Positions 1-8,158 of a stretch of DNA of 64,000 nt are shown here, piece after piece; the stretch's first letter is position 1; every line of letters starts with the position of its first letter. Source of the stretch: Chloroflexota bacterium. GTDB taxonomy: Bacteria; Chloroflexota; Anaerolineae; 4572-78; J111. Location: positions 28,123 to 92,122 of the forward strand of contig BOKF01000034.1 in assembly GCA_016860845.1 (NCBI GenBank), in the 5' to 3' direction. Position numbers and translations under genes: made by a program. The notes beneath the pieces are model-generated. The model had not been told where the DNA came from. It made no database searches and saw only the letters and a list, made by a program, of their open reading frames with translations.

Positions 1-374
1 TTGGTAAACCAGTGGCCCAACATATCTAATTTGTCACCTACTACAGAGGTACGTTTGCTGGCACGCGCCACAGGACCATCACAACAATCAAGGATATAGG
101 AGGCAATAATCAGTAGCGCAACAATTTGAACGCCATTGGTCGGGTGAAACGCCAGGACAAATGAAGCTAAAACAAGACACCCAATAAACAAGAAAGTGAT
201 TGTATTAGGGGCAATATTCCACCGCAAAAAGACCCAGCTCAAATGGGGCGAGATTTTTCCTGCCAAGCGGTGAACAGGTGCTTCATTTCCTGTATAGGTA
301 ACTTGACGTATTTCCTTAATCGTCCAATGTTTTCTAATAGGAGTTTCTTCTGATCTAAGTAAAATATTCGTCAC
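1..374 (-). CDS. CDP-alcohol phosphatidyltransferase family protein, C-terminus cut off by the window edge
   Basis: Membrane enzyme family that transfers a phospho-alcohol from a CDP-alcohol to an acceptor alcohol. Translation from a GTG at 374 gives a soluble N-terminus of about 50 residues, two hydrophobic segments, and then the family signature ILDCCDGPVAR followed by VVGDKLD. This is the D-x2-D-G-x2-A-R-x8-G-x3-D part of the motif. The last acidic position, usually Asp, reads His (MLGHW). A TGAGGA ribosome binding site lies about 8 bases upstream of the GTG. The gene starts 12 bases after the racemase stop and is probably co-transcribed with it. In this EPS setting it might make a phospho-alcohol-linked glycan or lipid. 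The family call is good; the substrate is unknown. Confidence 0.8.
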   Translation of the reverse strand, partial: MTNILLRSEETPIRKHWTIKEIRQVTYTGNEAPVHRLAGKISPHLSWVFLRWNIAPNTITFLFIGCLVLASFVLAFHPTNGVQIVALLIIASYILDCCDGPVARASKRTSVVGDKLDMLGHWFT

Positions 375-386
375 GATGTATGTTCC

Positions 387-1088
387 TCAATTGGGTAACT
401 TATTTATTTTTTTAGCAAAATTAATAGTGGCTTTAGCATACTCTGTGCTTGAGTCAATAATTTTTAGCCCATTCAAATTCGTACAACCCTCATAAGCAAT
501 AGAGAATTCAGTACAAGCTAGCAAAATAGAATCAATCTCATTGCTCATTTTCTGAATGACAGCTTCCAATCTACTTTTTGATGCAGGACACAAAACATTG
601 GTTAATTTGATTTCCTCAATAGCCGACCAGACAATATCATTATCTGTCTCCAATGGATAGACAGCTTCAGGAATATACTTACTGTAAGTTTTTTGGGTCA
701 GGGTAACATATCCCCCTAAAACTAGAGGTCTGCTCTTATTATTGGTAACAACTTGGGACACAATTTCAATCATGTTGAGCCAGGGAATACGAATTCTATC
801 CGCGACCTGTGGATAGAAATGATGAGCAGAATTACAGGGAACTGTAACAAAATCAGCACCGATACTAGCTAAATTATTGATACTTTCGATCATACCTGGA
901 ACCGGGCTGGCTTCGTTATATAAGATGGCCCTCGTGCGGCTGGGAATTTTGACGTTGTTATCTATGATGATTCTCAGATGTTCCCAATCCTTTCGCGCAG
1001 GGGTCATAGAGACGAGTCTATGAAAGAAATCAATAGTAGTAAAAGGCCCCATGCCTCCTAAAATGCCGACAATCTTCTCCTCATTCAT
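387..1088 (-). CDS. Aspartate/glutamate racemase family protein
   Basis: Cofactor-independent amino-acid racemase that interconverts L- and D-Asp/Glu (or a related amino acid) with two cysteines. Visible are the N-terminal GILGGMGP loop, the first catalytic Cys in TVPCNSAHH and the second in LLACTEFS, so the active site looks intact. Length is about 233 residues, normal for the RacX/YgeA group. I place the start at the ATG giving MNEEKIVG at 1088. AAGGAG lies just upstream of it and would itself be codons in a longer reading from 1103. It overlaps the preceding acyltransferase gene by 8 bases, so translation is probably coupled. Next to FemAB-like genes, it may supply a D-amino acid for decorating a glycan; that role is inference. 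Confidence 0.88.
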   Translation of the reverse strand: MNEEKIVGILGGMGPFTTIDFFHRLVSMTPARKDWEHLRIIIDNNVKIPSRTRAILYNEASPVPGMIESINNLASIGADFVTVPCNSAHHFYPQVADRIRIPWLNMIEIVSQVVTNNKSRPLVLGGYVTLTQKTYSKYIPEAVYPLETDNDIVWSAIEEIKLTNVLCPASKSRLEAVIQKMSNEIDSILLACTEFSIAYEGCTNLNGLKIIDSSTEYAKATINFAKKINKLPN

Positions 1089-2313
1089 GTGAAACTCCTT
1101 CAAATGTCAGCTTGGAGATTTTTGTTTTTTTAATCCCTGGATTTCCATCAAAGAAATCGGCCACCGAACAAATAAGCAACTTTTCTAAGCCAGAGGTAGC
1201 ATACTGTTTCTCCCAGTCCTGCCGGGTTGCTTCTGTGACCTTATCCGGCTCATCGGTGACAATAAGTCCCTGTAGCTGTCCGCGCTCACCTATGATAATA
1301 AGTGGGTTATCTTTGAAAAATTGGCGGACGGCCGGGGTATCCCGCTTCACTTTGAGCCAGATTCGTTGTTGAGACGTGTCAGAACAAGTTGCGGCTGCGC
1401 CCCAGCGACGTTTATGTTGAAGAATTCCATCCGCCAGGTGAGGGGCAGAATCCCCAAAGGAAACATAATCATAACCTTCCTGATTAGCCCAATGGGTGAT
1501 AGCGTAGTAATAGGCGCCCAGGGCGCCTTCTCGCATCAATTGTTCATCAGCATTGACGACGCCAATTAATCGAAACCTAATGATCCGCCCCTGGGGATAA
1601 GAAAGCCCACCTGCCACATACTGACCATCTCGCTTGATCAAATGCAGGAAACCTCGTTGGAAATTTTGACGAGCCTCTTCTACAGACATAGGCGAGGCTA
1701 ATTCGTGATGTCGCTGGGCCATCGTCGGGCTGTACATTTGATGGTAGAACATTTCAAAATCTTCTTCACGGGGTGAGACCTCATATTCGTAGCCATATTT
1801 GCGCACCAAACGAAGTTGGTAATCACGCACATTTTTATGAAAACGACGTTTCACGTCGTCCCAGTCTCCTCGCACATTGAGCAACATTCTGACGAAAAAG
1901 GGTTGTACAATTGCATTTTGGCGAGGCAAACTGCGAATGAGATACTGGCTGCCAAGAACAATAACCAGGTCATTACCTGGTAAATTGGTCAGAGTGCCGG
2001 CTTGCCACAAGGCCACTCGGCCAATCTCTTTGATGGTTGGCGCTTCCGCAAACAAGTTCCTGACCAGGGTTGGCCGATAGTCTGTAAAGGGATTATCCAG
2101 GAGTCCTGACAAATAATCTAAGCCAACATAATCAACTGTCAGCGGACCGCCCTGGTTGTGGCCAGATAGCCGGTAGATGGTCAGGTATGGCCGCAGCCGC
2201 ATCAATTCTTTTGCCCCATGCAGATAGGGGATGACGCTCCTTTGAGCCCAATCGGGAGCGCGAAGTTGTGCTTCTACCCAAAGATCACGACTTAGCTCAA
2301 ATAAGCTCTTCAT
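1081..2313 (-). CDS. FemAB/GNAT-fold acyltransferase-like protein
   Basis: Resembles GNAT-fold proteins of the FemAB/peptidoglycan-bridge type found in polysaccharide clusters. The central region (KRRFHKNVRDYQLR, then YSPTMAQRHH) and the later stretch around YVSFGDSAPHLADG match the layout of this group, where YDFGGA-like motifs mark the second GNAT fold. Such proteins transfer an aminoacyl or acyl group onto an amino sugar or peptide. The start is set at 2313 (MKSLFELS) because AAGGAT lies 6-7 bases upstream; a longer reading to 2370 lies inside the upstream gene. It overlaps the upstream GT4 gene by 17 bases and the downstream racemase by 8, indicating one transcript. No signal peptide or membrane segment is seen. 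The precise substrate is unknown. Confidence 0.65.
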   Translation of the reverse strand: MKSLFELSRDLWVEAQLRAPDWAQRSVIPYLHGAKELMRLRPYLTIYRLSGHNQGGPLTVDYVGLDYLSGLLDNPFTDYRPTLVRNLFAEAPTIKEIGRVALWQAGTLTNLPGNDLVIVLGSQYLIRSLPRQNAIVQPFFVRMLLNVRGDWDDVKRRFHKNVRDYQLRLVRKYGYEYEVSPREEDFEMFYHQMYSPTMAQRHHELASPMSVEEARQNFQRGFLHLIKRDGQYVAGGLSYPQGRIIRFRLIGVVNADEQLMREGALGAYYYAITHWANQEGYDYVSFGDSAPHLADGILQHKRRWGAAATCSDTSQQRIWLKVKRDTPAVRQFFKDNPLIIIGERGQLQGLIVTDEPDKVTEATRQDWEKQYATSGLEKLLICSVADFFDGNPGIKKTKISKLTFEGVSHE

Positions 2314-3613
2314 TAAATCCTTGCTCCTGCTGTTTGATATCTCGTGCTCTTTGAGTAGGTAGTGCATCAATCAGTCCTACATATTCCACGCTGAGTTTGG
2401 CCCAATTGTAACGTTGATTAAAGCTATCAGCATTTTTAGCCAGGGTTGCCCGGCGAACCGGGTCGTCGTAAAGCTTCAAAATGCTGGCAGCCAGCTCATC
2501 AACATTTTCCGGGGTAAAATACTCCACCATCGTCTCATCAAAATAAGCTTCAATGGCTGGGGTGCGGGCCACAATAGATGGCACCCCCAGAGCAGTATAT
2601 TCCATCAATTTGGTGGGTAAAATGCCATCGGTAAAAATATCTCGACGATAGGGAACCACCCCTACATCGGCGGTTCTTATCAAATTCGGAAGTTCAGAAG
2701 AAGGTAATAGTAGGCCGGAACTGAATTGCACATGCTCCTTCAGATCTAACTCATCCACCAGCTTCATTAGTGTCTCCCGATAATCGCCGCCCCCATGGAT
2801 CATCAGGTGGATTTTAGGTATTTTGTAGCGCACCAAGTTAACCGCCCGGACTAGCGAATCTATTCCATATCGTTGGGTAATATTACCGTGATAAATCAAA
2901 CGGAAACAGTCATTGTTTCGGGGGGATAATTCACCGATCGAGGGCCGCTGAAAGATGCGGTCGTCGGCCACATTCATGACTACACAGACCTTTTCGGCCG
3001 GAACACCGCGTTGGATCAGGGTGTTACGCCACAACTCGGTGACGGTAATCACCTTATTGGCAAAGCGGCAGGAGATTTGCTCTTGCCAGCGAATTAGACG
3101 GATAGGCCAGCTTGACCAATCGCTATCCTTAAAGCGGGCAGCGTAAAATTCGGGCATCAAATCATGGATGTCAAGGACCAATTTGGCCCCCATCAGTTTG
3201 GGTATTAATCCGGCAAAGACCAAAAAATCAGGTAAATTATGTACCTGAACTGTTCTATAACGACGACGCCAATGTAAACTGGCTAGTTTACGCGAAGCCA
3301 GAACAAAAAAAGTTAAATATTCCAGTAATTGAGCCTTAGATCCGCCGCTTTTATTGCGCTTCACCGGCAGGCGATAGATATTAACCCCATCTCTGGTTTC
3401 AAATTCTGGTCCTTTTCTGGCCCACAGGCAGATTACATCTACCTCGTAGCCATGTTTTACCAACGCCAGAGCCTGTCGCTCAACGCGAGTTTCACCGAGG
3501 GGGTAATAGGCATGGACAACCATGCAGTGTCGTTTGTTCCTGCTTTCATTTTTGTCATCAGGCAAAGGTGGTCCAGCTTCAAGCGGCGATAATGTTTGCA
3601 TTTTGGTATCCAA
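2297..3613 (-). CDS. Glycosyltransferase family 4 protein
   Basis: Retaining GT-B glycosyltransferase that adds a sugar from an activated donor to a growing lipid-linked glycan in the cytoplasm. The N-terminal domain begins after about 28 variable residues (HCMVVHAYYPLGETRVERQA), with DIHDLMPEF in the middle. The C-terminal domain carries RLIYHGNITQRYGID, the GVVPYRRD segment and a LMEYTALGVPSIV helix, the last matching the usual E-x7-E donor-binding region. Length 438 residues is normal. It is 20 bases downstream of the second FemAB-like gene and overlaps the next gene. Donor and linkage cannot be read from sequence. Confidence 0.9.
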   Translation of the reverse strand: MDTKMQTLSPLEAGPPLPDDKNESRNKRHCMVVHAYYPLGETRVERQALALVKHGYEVDVICLWARKGPEFETRDGVNIYRLPVKRNKSGGSKAQLLEYLTFFVLASRKLASLHWRRRYRTVQVHNLPDFLVFAGLIPKLMGAKLVLDIHDLMPEFYAARFKDSDWSSWPIRLIRWQEQISCRFANKVITVTELWRNTLIQRGVPAEKVCVVMNVADDRIFQRPSIGELSPRNNDCFRLIYHGNITQRYGIDSLVRAVNLVRYKIPKIHLMIHGGGDYRETLMKLVDELDLKEHVQFSSGLLLPSSELPNLIRTADVGVVPYRRDIFTDGILPTKLMEYTALGVPSIVARTPAIEAYFDETMVEYFTPENVDELAASILKLYDDPVRRATLAKNADSFNQRYNWAKLSVEYVGLIDALPTQRARDIKQQEQGFNEELI

Positions 3614-3633
3614 TTAAATCATAAGGGTAAAAA

Positions 3634-4641
3634 TCACAAGAAACGCCGGTAAACCTGATAACCCTGGTTACTCAATTTGAGCAAAGTAGGCTTATGCACA
3701 TAAACATTGCGCCCAAAATTTACCAGATCACCGCCAAATTTGGCCTTGAAATCGCGCACCCCATATTCTTCATCCGGTTTGCCCGCACCGCCAAAATCAT
3801 AAACGTGATAACCGTTATTCGCTCCCCACTCAAGAATGTGCCAGATCAACATTTCGTTGGGCAGATAATCGCTGTACGCCCGGTCTGAGCCGCCATACCA
3901 GCCATAAATCACATTTTTATAGAGCAGCTCAATCGAACAAGCAGCGGTCACGCCATTGACCTGGGCCAACAAAAACTTGGCCATTCCCTTGGCATACAAC
4001 TCGTTGAAAGCGGCCACAAACAACGAGCGGTCGGCCAGCGGTACCTGGGCGTTGCTGTAGGTTTTCTGCAAAATATCATACCAGTGTTCTAACTCGGTCA
4101 GGGTGGTGGCCTCACTCATTTGGACGAAGTTATCCCGCAAGCCTTTACGAATTTTTTTGCGGGTACGCTGGCCGATGCTTTGTAAAACATCCTCAGCCGG
4201 GCGGTTTAGGTTAATCAGGTAATTGAGATGTCCTTCAAAGAGAAAGCCGTATTCAGTGAGGAGGGACTGCAAGTCACTTAAATTGTAGAGATTGCGCAGT
4301 TCGGTAAAGAGGGCACTGCCTTTGGCTTCACGCTTGTACGTCTGCAAAAGCAACTCTAGCGCCTTTTTACCCTCCGGGTTATCGGCGCAGAGGATGCTGC
4401 TGTAGGCAATAGCTCGGGTAGTTAACTGCCGCAGCAGGCCATCCATCAGTGTGACTTGTATCGGCAGCAGGAGGGCCAACGGATAGCCACTGTTATCTAC
4501 AGCAGCCCACAAAGTTGGCCGGTGGTTTCTAGTCTGAGCGAATACTCTGAACATCTCAGGAGTATGGAAAATGCTGCCGCGCGGGTTGTTATTGACAAAA
4601 TCTTGCCAGAGATCTTCAGCTAAACTTTGCACAAGGTACAT
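3634..4641 (-). CDS. FemAB-like GNAT protein (peptidoglycan-bridge/EPS acyltransferase type)
   Basis: 335-residue double-GNAT-fold protein of the FemAB/FemX group. The mid-protein basic stretch IGQRTRKKIRKGLRD and the C-terminal VYDFGGAGKPDEEYGVRDFKAKFGG are characteristic, as is YGWYGGSDRAY. Members attach amino acids to cell-wall precursors or act in EPS clusters. It is the first gene after the promoter at 4810-4843 and heads a five-gene string running to the left window edge: this gene, GT4, a second acyltransferase, racemase, CDP-alcohol transferase. The leader is about 160 bases. Together with the racemase this suggests amino-acid decoration of the glycan, which is inference. Cytoplasmic, no signal peptide. 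Confidence 0.8.
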   Translation of the reverse strand: MYLVQSLAEDLWQDFVNNNPRGSIFHTPEMFRVFAQTRNHRPTLWAAVDNSGYPLALLLPIQVTLMDGLLRQLTTRAIAYSSILCADNPEGKKALELLLQTYKREAKGSALFTELRNLYNLSDLQSLLTEYGFLFEGHLNYLINLNRPAEDVLQSIGQRTRKKIRKGLRDNFVQMSEATTLTELEHWYDILQKTYSNAQVPLADRSLFVAAFNELYAKGMAKFLLAQVNGVTAACSIELLYKNVIYGWYGGSDRAYSDYLPNEMLIWHILEWGANNGYHVYDFGGAGKPDEEYGVRDFKAKFGGDLVNFGRNVYVHKPTLLKLSNQGYQVYRRFL

Positions 4642-4809
4642 TGTGTGTCGTTGATGGACCGTCCTTTTAAAATTAATCCTCGTTAAAATCTAAAAATCTA
4701 ATGGACCCAAATTTAATGAGCCGGCATTCCTGGGTGTGGGCTTCGTTTTGCAGCCAAGGATACCTCACCCTCAAAAATTGAATCTACTGCAATTTTTTTT
4801 GCTGAGTTT

Positions 4810-4843
4810 ACTATAGCACGAAAAGGTTTGAATTTAGTTTGAA
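4810..4843 (-). promoter_or_regulatory. Predicted activated promoter, TTCAAAC direct-repeat type (site A)
   Basis: On the minus strand there are two TTCAAAC boxes (4837-4843 and 4826-4832) separated by 4 bases, then 10 bases, then TATAGT (4810-4815). There is no good -35 hexamer; the boxes occupy its place, as at promoters activated by PhoB/OmpR-type regulators. Sites with the same spacing occur at 31578-31611 and 36052-36085. It would drive the FemAB-like gene at 3634-4641 and the genes after it. Confidence 0.7.
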
Positions 4844-4864
4844 TATGTTAAGAATTTAGTTCGT

Positions 4865-6151
4865 TTATCTATTCAGAGTGCGAAGTCCATAATCCCACAA
4901 AGTCAGCGCATCTATATCCCCGGTGACACAAAGGGCGCTACGTGTTCCATTAGGCCAGCGTCCCAACCGTAAAAGAGGCCAACTACCATTTTCAATTTTA
5001 CCTAGCAGGGGGCGTTCGTCTTCCGGCTTAAACTCAGGGTGATGTAAATATAAAGGATAATTATGAGAGTCTTTACTTATCTCGATGAGATAACCTTGCT
5101 GTCGCAGGAAATCAACAAGCGCCTTGGCGCTTTGAGGCGAAATCCCGATAACCGGTCGCTGGGTGGCAGCGATAGTAAATGTTTTGCTCATAACCTGATC
5201 ATATTGATCAAACCAGGGCCTGGTTGGACCATCAACTTCTAAATTTCTGGCTAAAACAGTGACCGATTTGGCCCCATCTACTATTGCCTCAAACTGGTCA
5301 GGATGAGTGGATGGATTAATCGTCAGCTTGGTTTCAGTCCGCTCAAGCCACCAGGTGGCAATTTCATCCAGGCGGGCAATCCAAACGGCGGGTGAAAGGG
5401 CGCGAGCCTGAGCCAGAGTAGCTGCCAACGGTTCCTTTAATAAGTCAATGCGCTCTGGATGCAACCCCAGGGTAAAAAGTTCACCCAACTTGTAAGTCTG
5501 CTCCAATATATTCAGCCAGATTTCACTCTGGGCTTTCATACTGGCTAATTGCAGCCGATCTATAAGTCCTTCATCATCAGGGAGACAATAAGGAATGCGA
5601 ACCAATCCATCTTGAAAGCTGGGTAAAGCGGGGTAACTACTGGCCTCTCGAGCGCCGTAGAAATTAATAACTCGCTGATAGGCCGGCGTATCGTACCCGT
5701 TGAGAACATCCCAGGTCAGACCCTGGCTACTGTCGAACAGAAAATGGTGATGACGCAGAGCGGTCAACGTTCCTTCGTTCCAGCGTAGATAGGGACACCG
5801 AAAGCCGCGGAAAGGGACCTGGCTCGTTTCAAAGGCAGCGATAGCTTGATCAAGCCGGGCTATTTGTTCCTCTGCTGTTAAGCGGGAGTGGTCAATATGA
5901 GTATAACCATGAATAGCAAATTCAATACCCTGTTGCGCCAACTTTTGGATGGTGGCGCTATTTCGCCTCAAGGCTACGGCAGTGATAGGAAAGGTAGCAC
6001 TGGCGTTGTAGGTTTGGAGTAAACGAGCAAAGCGTTCCAGGATATTATCCATTTTATCTGAAGTTAAACCATAACGGGCGGTAATTACTCTGGCCCGGGC
6101 CAGGGCATTTTTGAAGCCCTTGCCTTTAGCAGCTATCGCAAATGGATTCAT
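4865..6151 (-). CDS. Polysaccharide deacetylase-like protein with rearranged NodB motifs
   Basis: NodB-fold proteins remove N- or O-acetyl groups from glycans using a metal held by Asp-His-His. Motif 2 is present as EFAIHGYTHIDH, motif 3 as GFRCPYLRW and motif 5 as FTLGLHPE. The usual first motif (TFDD) is missing before the ATFPIT strand; that position reads ITARYGLTSDKMDN. A matching strand, ALCVTGDIDALT, lies instead at the extreme C-terminus, preceded by the RWPNGTRS sequence that often opens NodB domains. About 100 extra residues separate motif 5 from it. The protein could be a circular permutation or an inactive relative. No signal peptide is seen. It ends about 20 bases from promoter site A and follows the lipoprotein gene by 18 bases. 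Confidence 0.72.
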   Translation of the reverse strand: MNPFAIAAKGKGFKNALARARVITARYGLTSDKMDNILERFARLLQTYNASATFPITAVALRRNSATIQKLAQQGIEFAIHGYTHIDHSRLTAEEQIARLDQAIAAFETSQVPFRGFRCPYLRWNEGTLTALRHHHFLFDSSQGLTWDVLNGYDTPAYQRVINFYGAREASSYPALPSFQDGLVRIPYCLPDDEGLIDRLQLASMKAQSEIWLNILEQTYKLGELFTLGLHPERIDLLKEPLAATLAQARALSPAVWIARLDEIATWWLERTETKLTINPSTHPDQFEAIVDGAKSVTVLARNLEVDGPTRPWFDQYDQVMSKTFTIAATQRPVIGISPQSAKALVDFLRQQGYLIEISKDSHNYPLYLHHPEFKPEDERPLLGKIENGSWPLLRLGRWPNGTRSALCVTGDIDALTLWDYGLRTLNR

Positions 6152-6169
6152 TTTTAATTCCCAAATTTT

Positions 6170-7960
6170 TTAATTAGAGTTGATATTGGATGAAAAAGGG
6201 CCGTTCCCCAGGGCTTCCCAAACTTCGTCACTGATCCCGGCGAAATCGAAAAGAATAATACCCCTTGAACCGCTAGCGCGGGCCAGATCAACCTCAGCGA
6301 GTATCTGAGTTGATGCCTTAACTTCTCGACTGCTTTCAGAAATGAAAACACTTAGCCCTACCATCATCTCATTGGGGTCATCTATCACTGACTGCCAATC
6401 GGCCAAAACGGGCGCTAAAGGCTTGTCTTTTTCCACATAGAGCCGCGGAATGATCAAATCTACATATTCCCCTTCCAGCCAGGACTGCCAATCCAGAAAA
6501 TACTTTTCGGCCAACGCCTCTTGACTGGCCGCCACCGTAATTGTTACCAATACTTCCGGGTCTTCTTGCTTAACCTGCTGGTAAACCTCCTGCAACAGGA
6601 AATTAATCCCCTGTTTACGAAAAGTTTTCCAATGGGCATCTCGGGTCAGGTAGTCTTCTAATTGTAAACCGCGCTCAGTGGCAGGGATTAAGGCATGCTG
6701 CCCCACAGGGATTAATAATCCGGTTCTGTCAAAGTGTCTACCTTGCGCGTTCACCCCAAGGAGGGCCTGAATATTTTTATCTTTAATGGAAGGGGTTGGT
6801 CCATCAATAAAAATCACCCCTCCACCTTGTTGCACAAAATCAGCCAGGTCGCTCGCCGTTTGGGCAGTGATCAAATAGATACCGGGCATAATGAGAATAT
6901 CATTTACCTCAAGCGTTGTAATATCTTCTTCACCTATCTCAACCGGTGATACGCCGATATCCTCCAGCCAGGTAAAAACGGTATCAAAATCACCGTAACC
7001 ATATTTTTCGGCATTGGTTTGAGAACGTAAAATGTAAAGGTTGCCTGCCTCGTTTTGCAGGTAATTAAGGCTACGGCGCAGGATTTCGCTGCTGGCCGCA
7101 ACAGTTCGTTCATCGGCCTGCCAATTGAATAGAATTACTTTGCCAGTTCCATAGTTATTAAGCAATATAGCCGGTTGCCCATCATCAAACACAGCTAATG
7201 CTTGAGCCGTAGTTACACCCGCCAAGGGATTACCCCTGAAACTGCCGTAGGCCGGCAAGTCGGTATAGCGCAATGCCTCTAAGTCAAGATTGTACGCCTC
7301 TTTAAAGGCATTAGCGCTATAGGCATCAAAGCCCCATTTCCAACCGGGGTGGGGATAACGGGTGTAATCAAAATGGATGCCATCTACTTTGTACTTTCTC
7401 ACCATCTCCAAAGCAAGGTCAATGATAAATTGCCTGACATCCGGCCGGTTATAATTGAGCCAATTTGCTTTCTCACCATCCAAACTTAGCATGCCCCATT
7501 CAGGATGCTGTGACAGAATCGGCCCATCTGTTCCCCCAACCGGACCGGCCACAAGCCAGGCATGCACCTGAATATTGCGTTGGTGAGCGGCCTTTACCAG
7601 ATAGGCCAGGGGATCAAAGTCCGGCTCAACTCTTTCATATTTTTCAACTAAGTCACTGTTATATAGAGCTTGTCCCTGGACGAAGGTATTAACAAATAGG
7701 GCATTAAAATGTCCGATTTCAGCGCGTTTAAGGACAGCATCAATTTCTTTCTGGCTACTAACAGATCTGGCCTGTACCCATACTGCTCGTATCTCTGGCT
7801 GACTCGATCCTCTGGTAGGCATTGTTAAGGAATCCTGTGCGAGAGGGGCAAGAGGACCAGGTGAAGAAAGATGATCATTTCTATTCACCAAGCAAGCGCC
7901 GAGAGTCAGCAAAAAGGTTAAAGTTACTACAATAATAAAAAGTTGTCGCATTAATCTCAT
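6170..7960 (-). CDS. Lipoprotein with GHL10-type glycoside-hydrolase-like barrel and inserted GATase-like domain
   Basis: Predicted surface lipoprotein: short basic start, hydrophobic core, then a lipobox LGAC about 20 residues in. The barrel begins with IRAVWVQARS and contains FNALFVNTFVQG, VHAWLV and VDGIHFDYTRYP, typical of the glycosyl hydrolase-like 10 family (YngK/DUF187). Residues of roughly 260-430 interrupt the barrel with a Rossmann-like stretch (DILIMPGIYLIT, then FVQQGGGVIFIDG) resembling class I glutamine-amidotransferase-like domains found in some glycosidases. The barrel resumes near LDWQSWLEGEYVDLIIPRLY. Probably binds or cleaves extracellular glycan. The start is uncertain: ATGs at 7960 and 7951 are both plausible, and a TTG reading to 7990 runs into the repeated leader at 7936-8014. 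Confidence 0.8.
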   Translation of the reverse strand: MRLMRQLFIIVVTLTFLLTLGACLVNRNDHLSSPGPLAPLAQDSLTMPTRGSSQPEIRAVWVQARSVSSQKEIDAVLKRAEIGHFNALFVNTFVQGQALYNSDLVEKYERVEPDFDPLAYLVKAAHQRNIQVHAWLVAGPVGGTDGPILSQHPEWGMLSLDGEKANWLNYNRPDVRQFIIDLALEMVRKYKVDGIHFDYTRYPHPGWKWGFDAYSANAFKEAYNLDLEALRYTDLPAYGSFRGNPLAGVTTAQALAVFDDGQPAILLNNYGTGKVILFNWQADERTVAASSEILRRSLNYLQNEAGNLYILRSQTNAEKYGYGDFDTVFTWLEDIGVSPVEIGEEDITTLEVNDILIMPGIYLITAQTASDLADFVQQGGGVIFIDGPTPSIKDKNIQALLGVNAQGRHFDRTGLLIPVGQHALIPATERGLQLEDYLTRDAHWKTFRKQGINFLLQEVYQQVKQEDPEVLVTITVAASQEALAEKYFLDWQSWLEGEYVDLIIPRLYVEKDKPLAPVLADWQSVIDDPNEMMVGLSVFISESSREVKASTQILAEVDLARASGSRGIILFDFAGISDEVWEALGNGPFSSNINSN

Positions 7961-8014
7961 CACTAAGGCTATACTCAAGGTTAGTTCCAATTACCCTACA
8001 ACTACCATACGTTT
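7936..8014 (-). repeat. Repeated leader element, copy 1
   Basis: About 79 bases, nearly identical to copy 2 at 9320-9395 (close to 90% by eye). Shared landmarks on the minus strand are AAACGTATGGTAG, TGTAGGGTAATT, AACTAACCTT and TTAGTGAT. Here the 3' part overlaps the first codons of the lipoprotein gene. Copy 2 precedes a glycosyltransferase gene. It may be a duplicated promoter/leader or a small mobile repeat. Confidence 0.7.
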
Positions 8015-8158
8015 CAGTTCTATTGAACCCCTGGCCGGCAGACGGTTGGCTCAAGTAAAGTCACGGCGCACCCAGCCGCTCGTCATAAATTCTATGGCCA
8101 TTATTCAACTGTTCATCCCAATAATGTTAACCTTAAAATAACTTGATTTAGACTGTGT

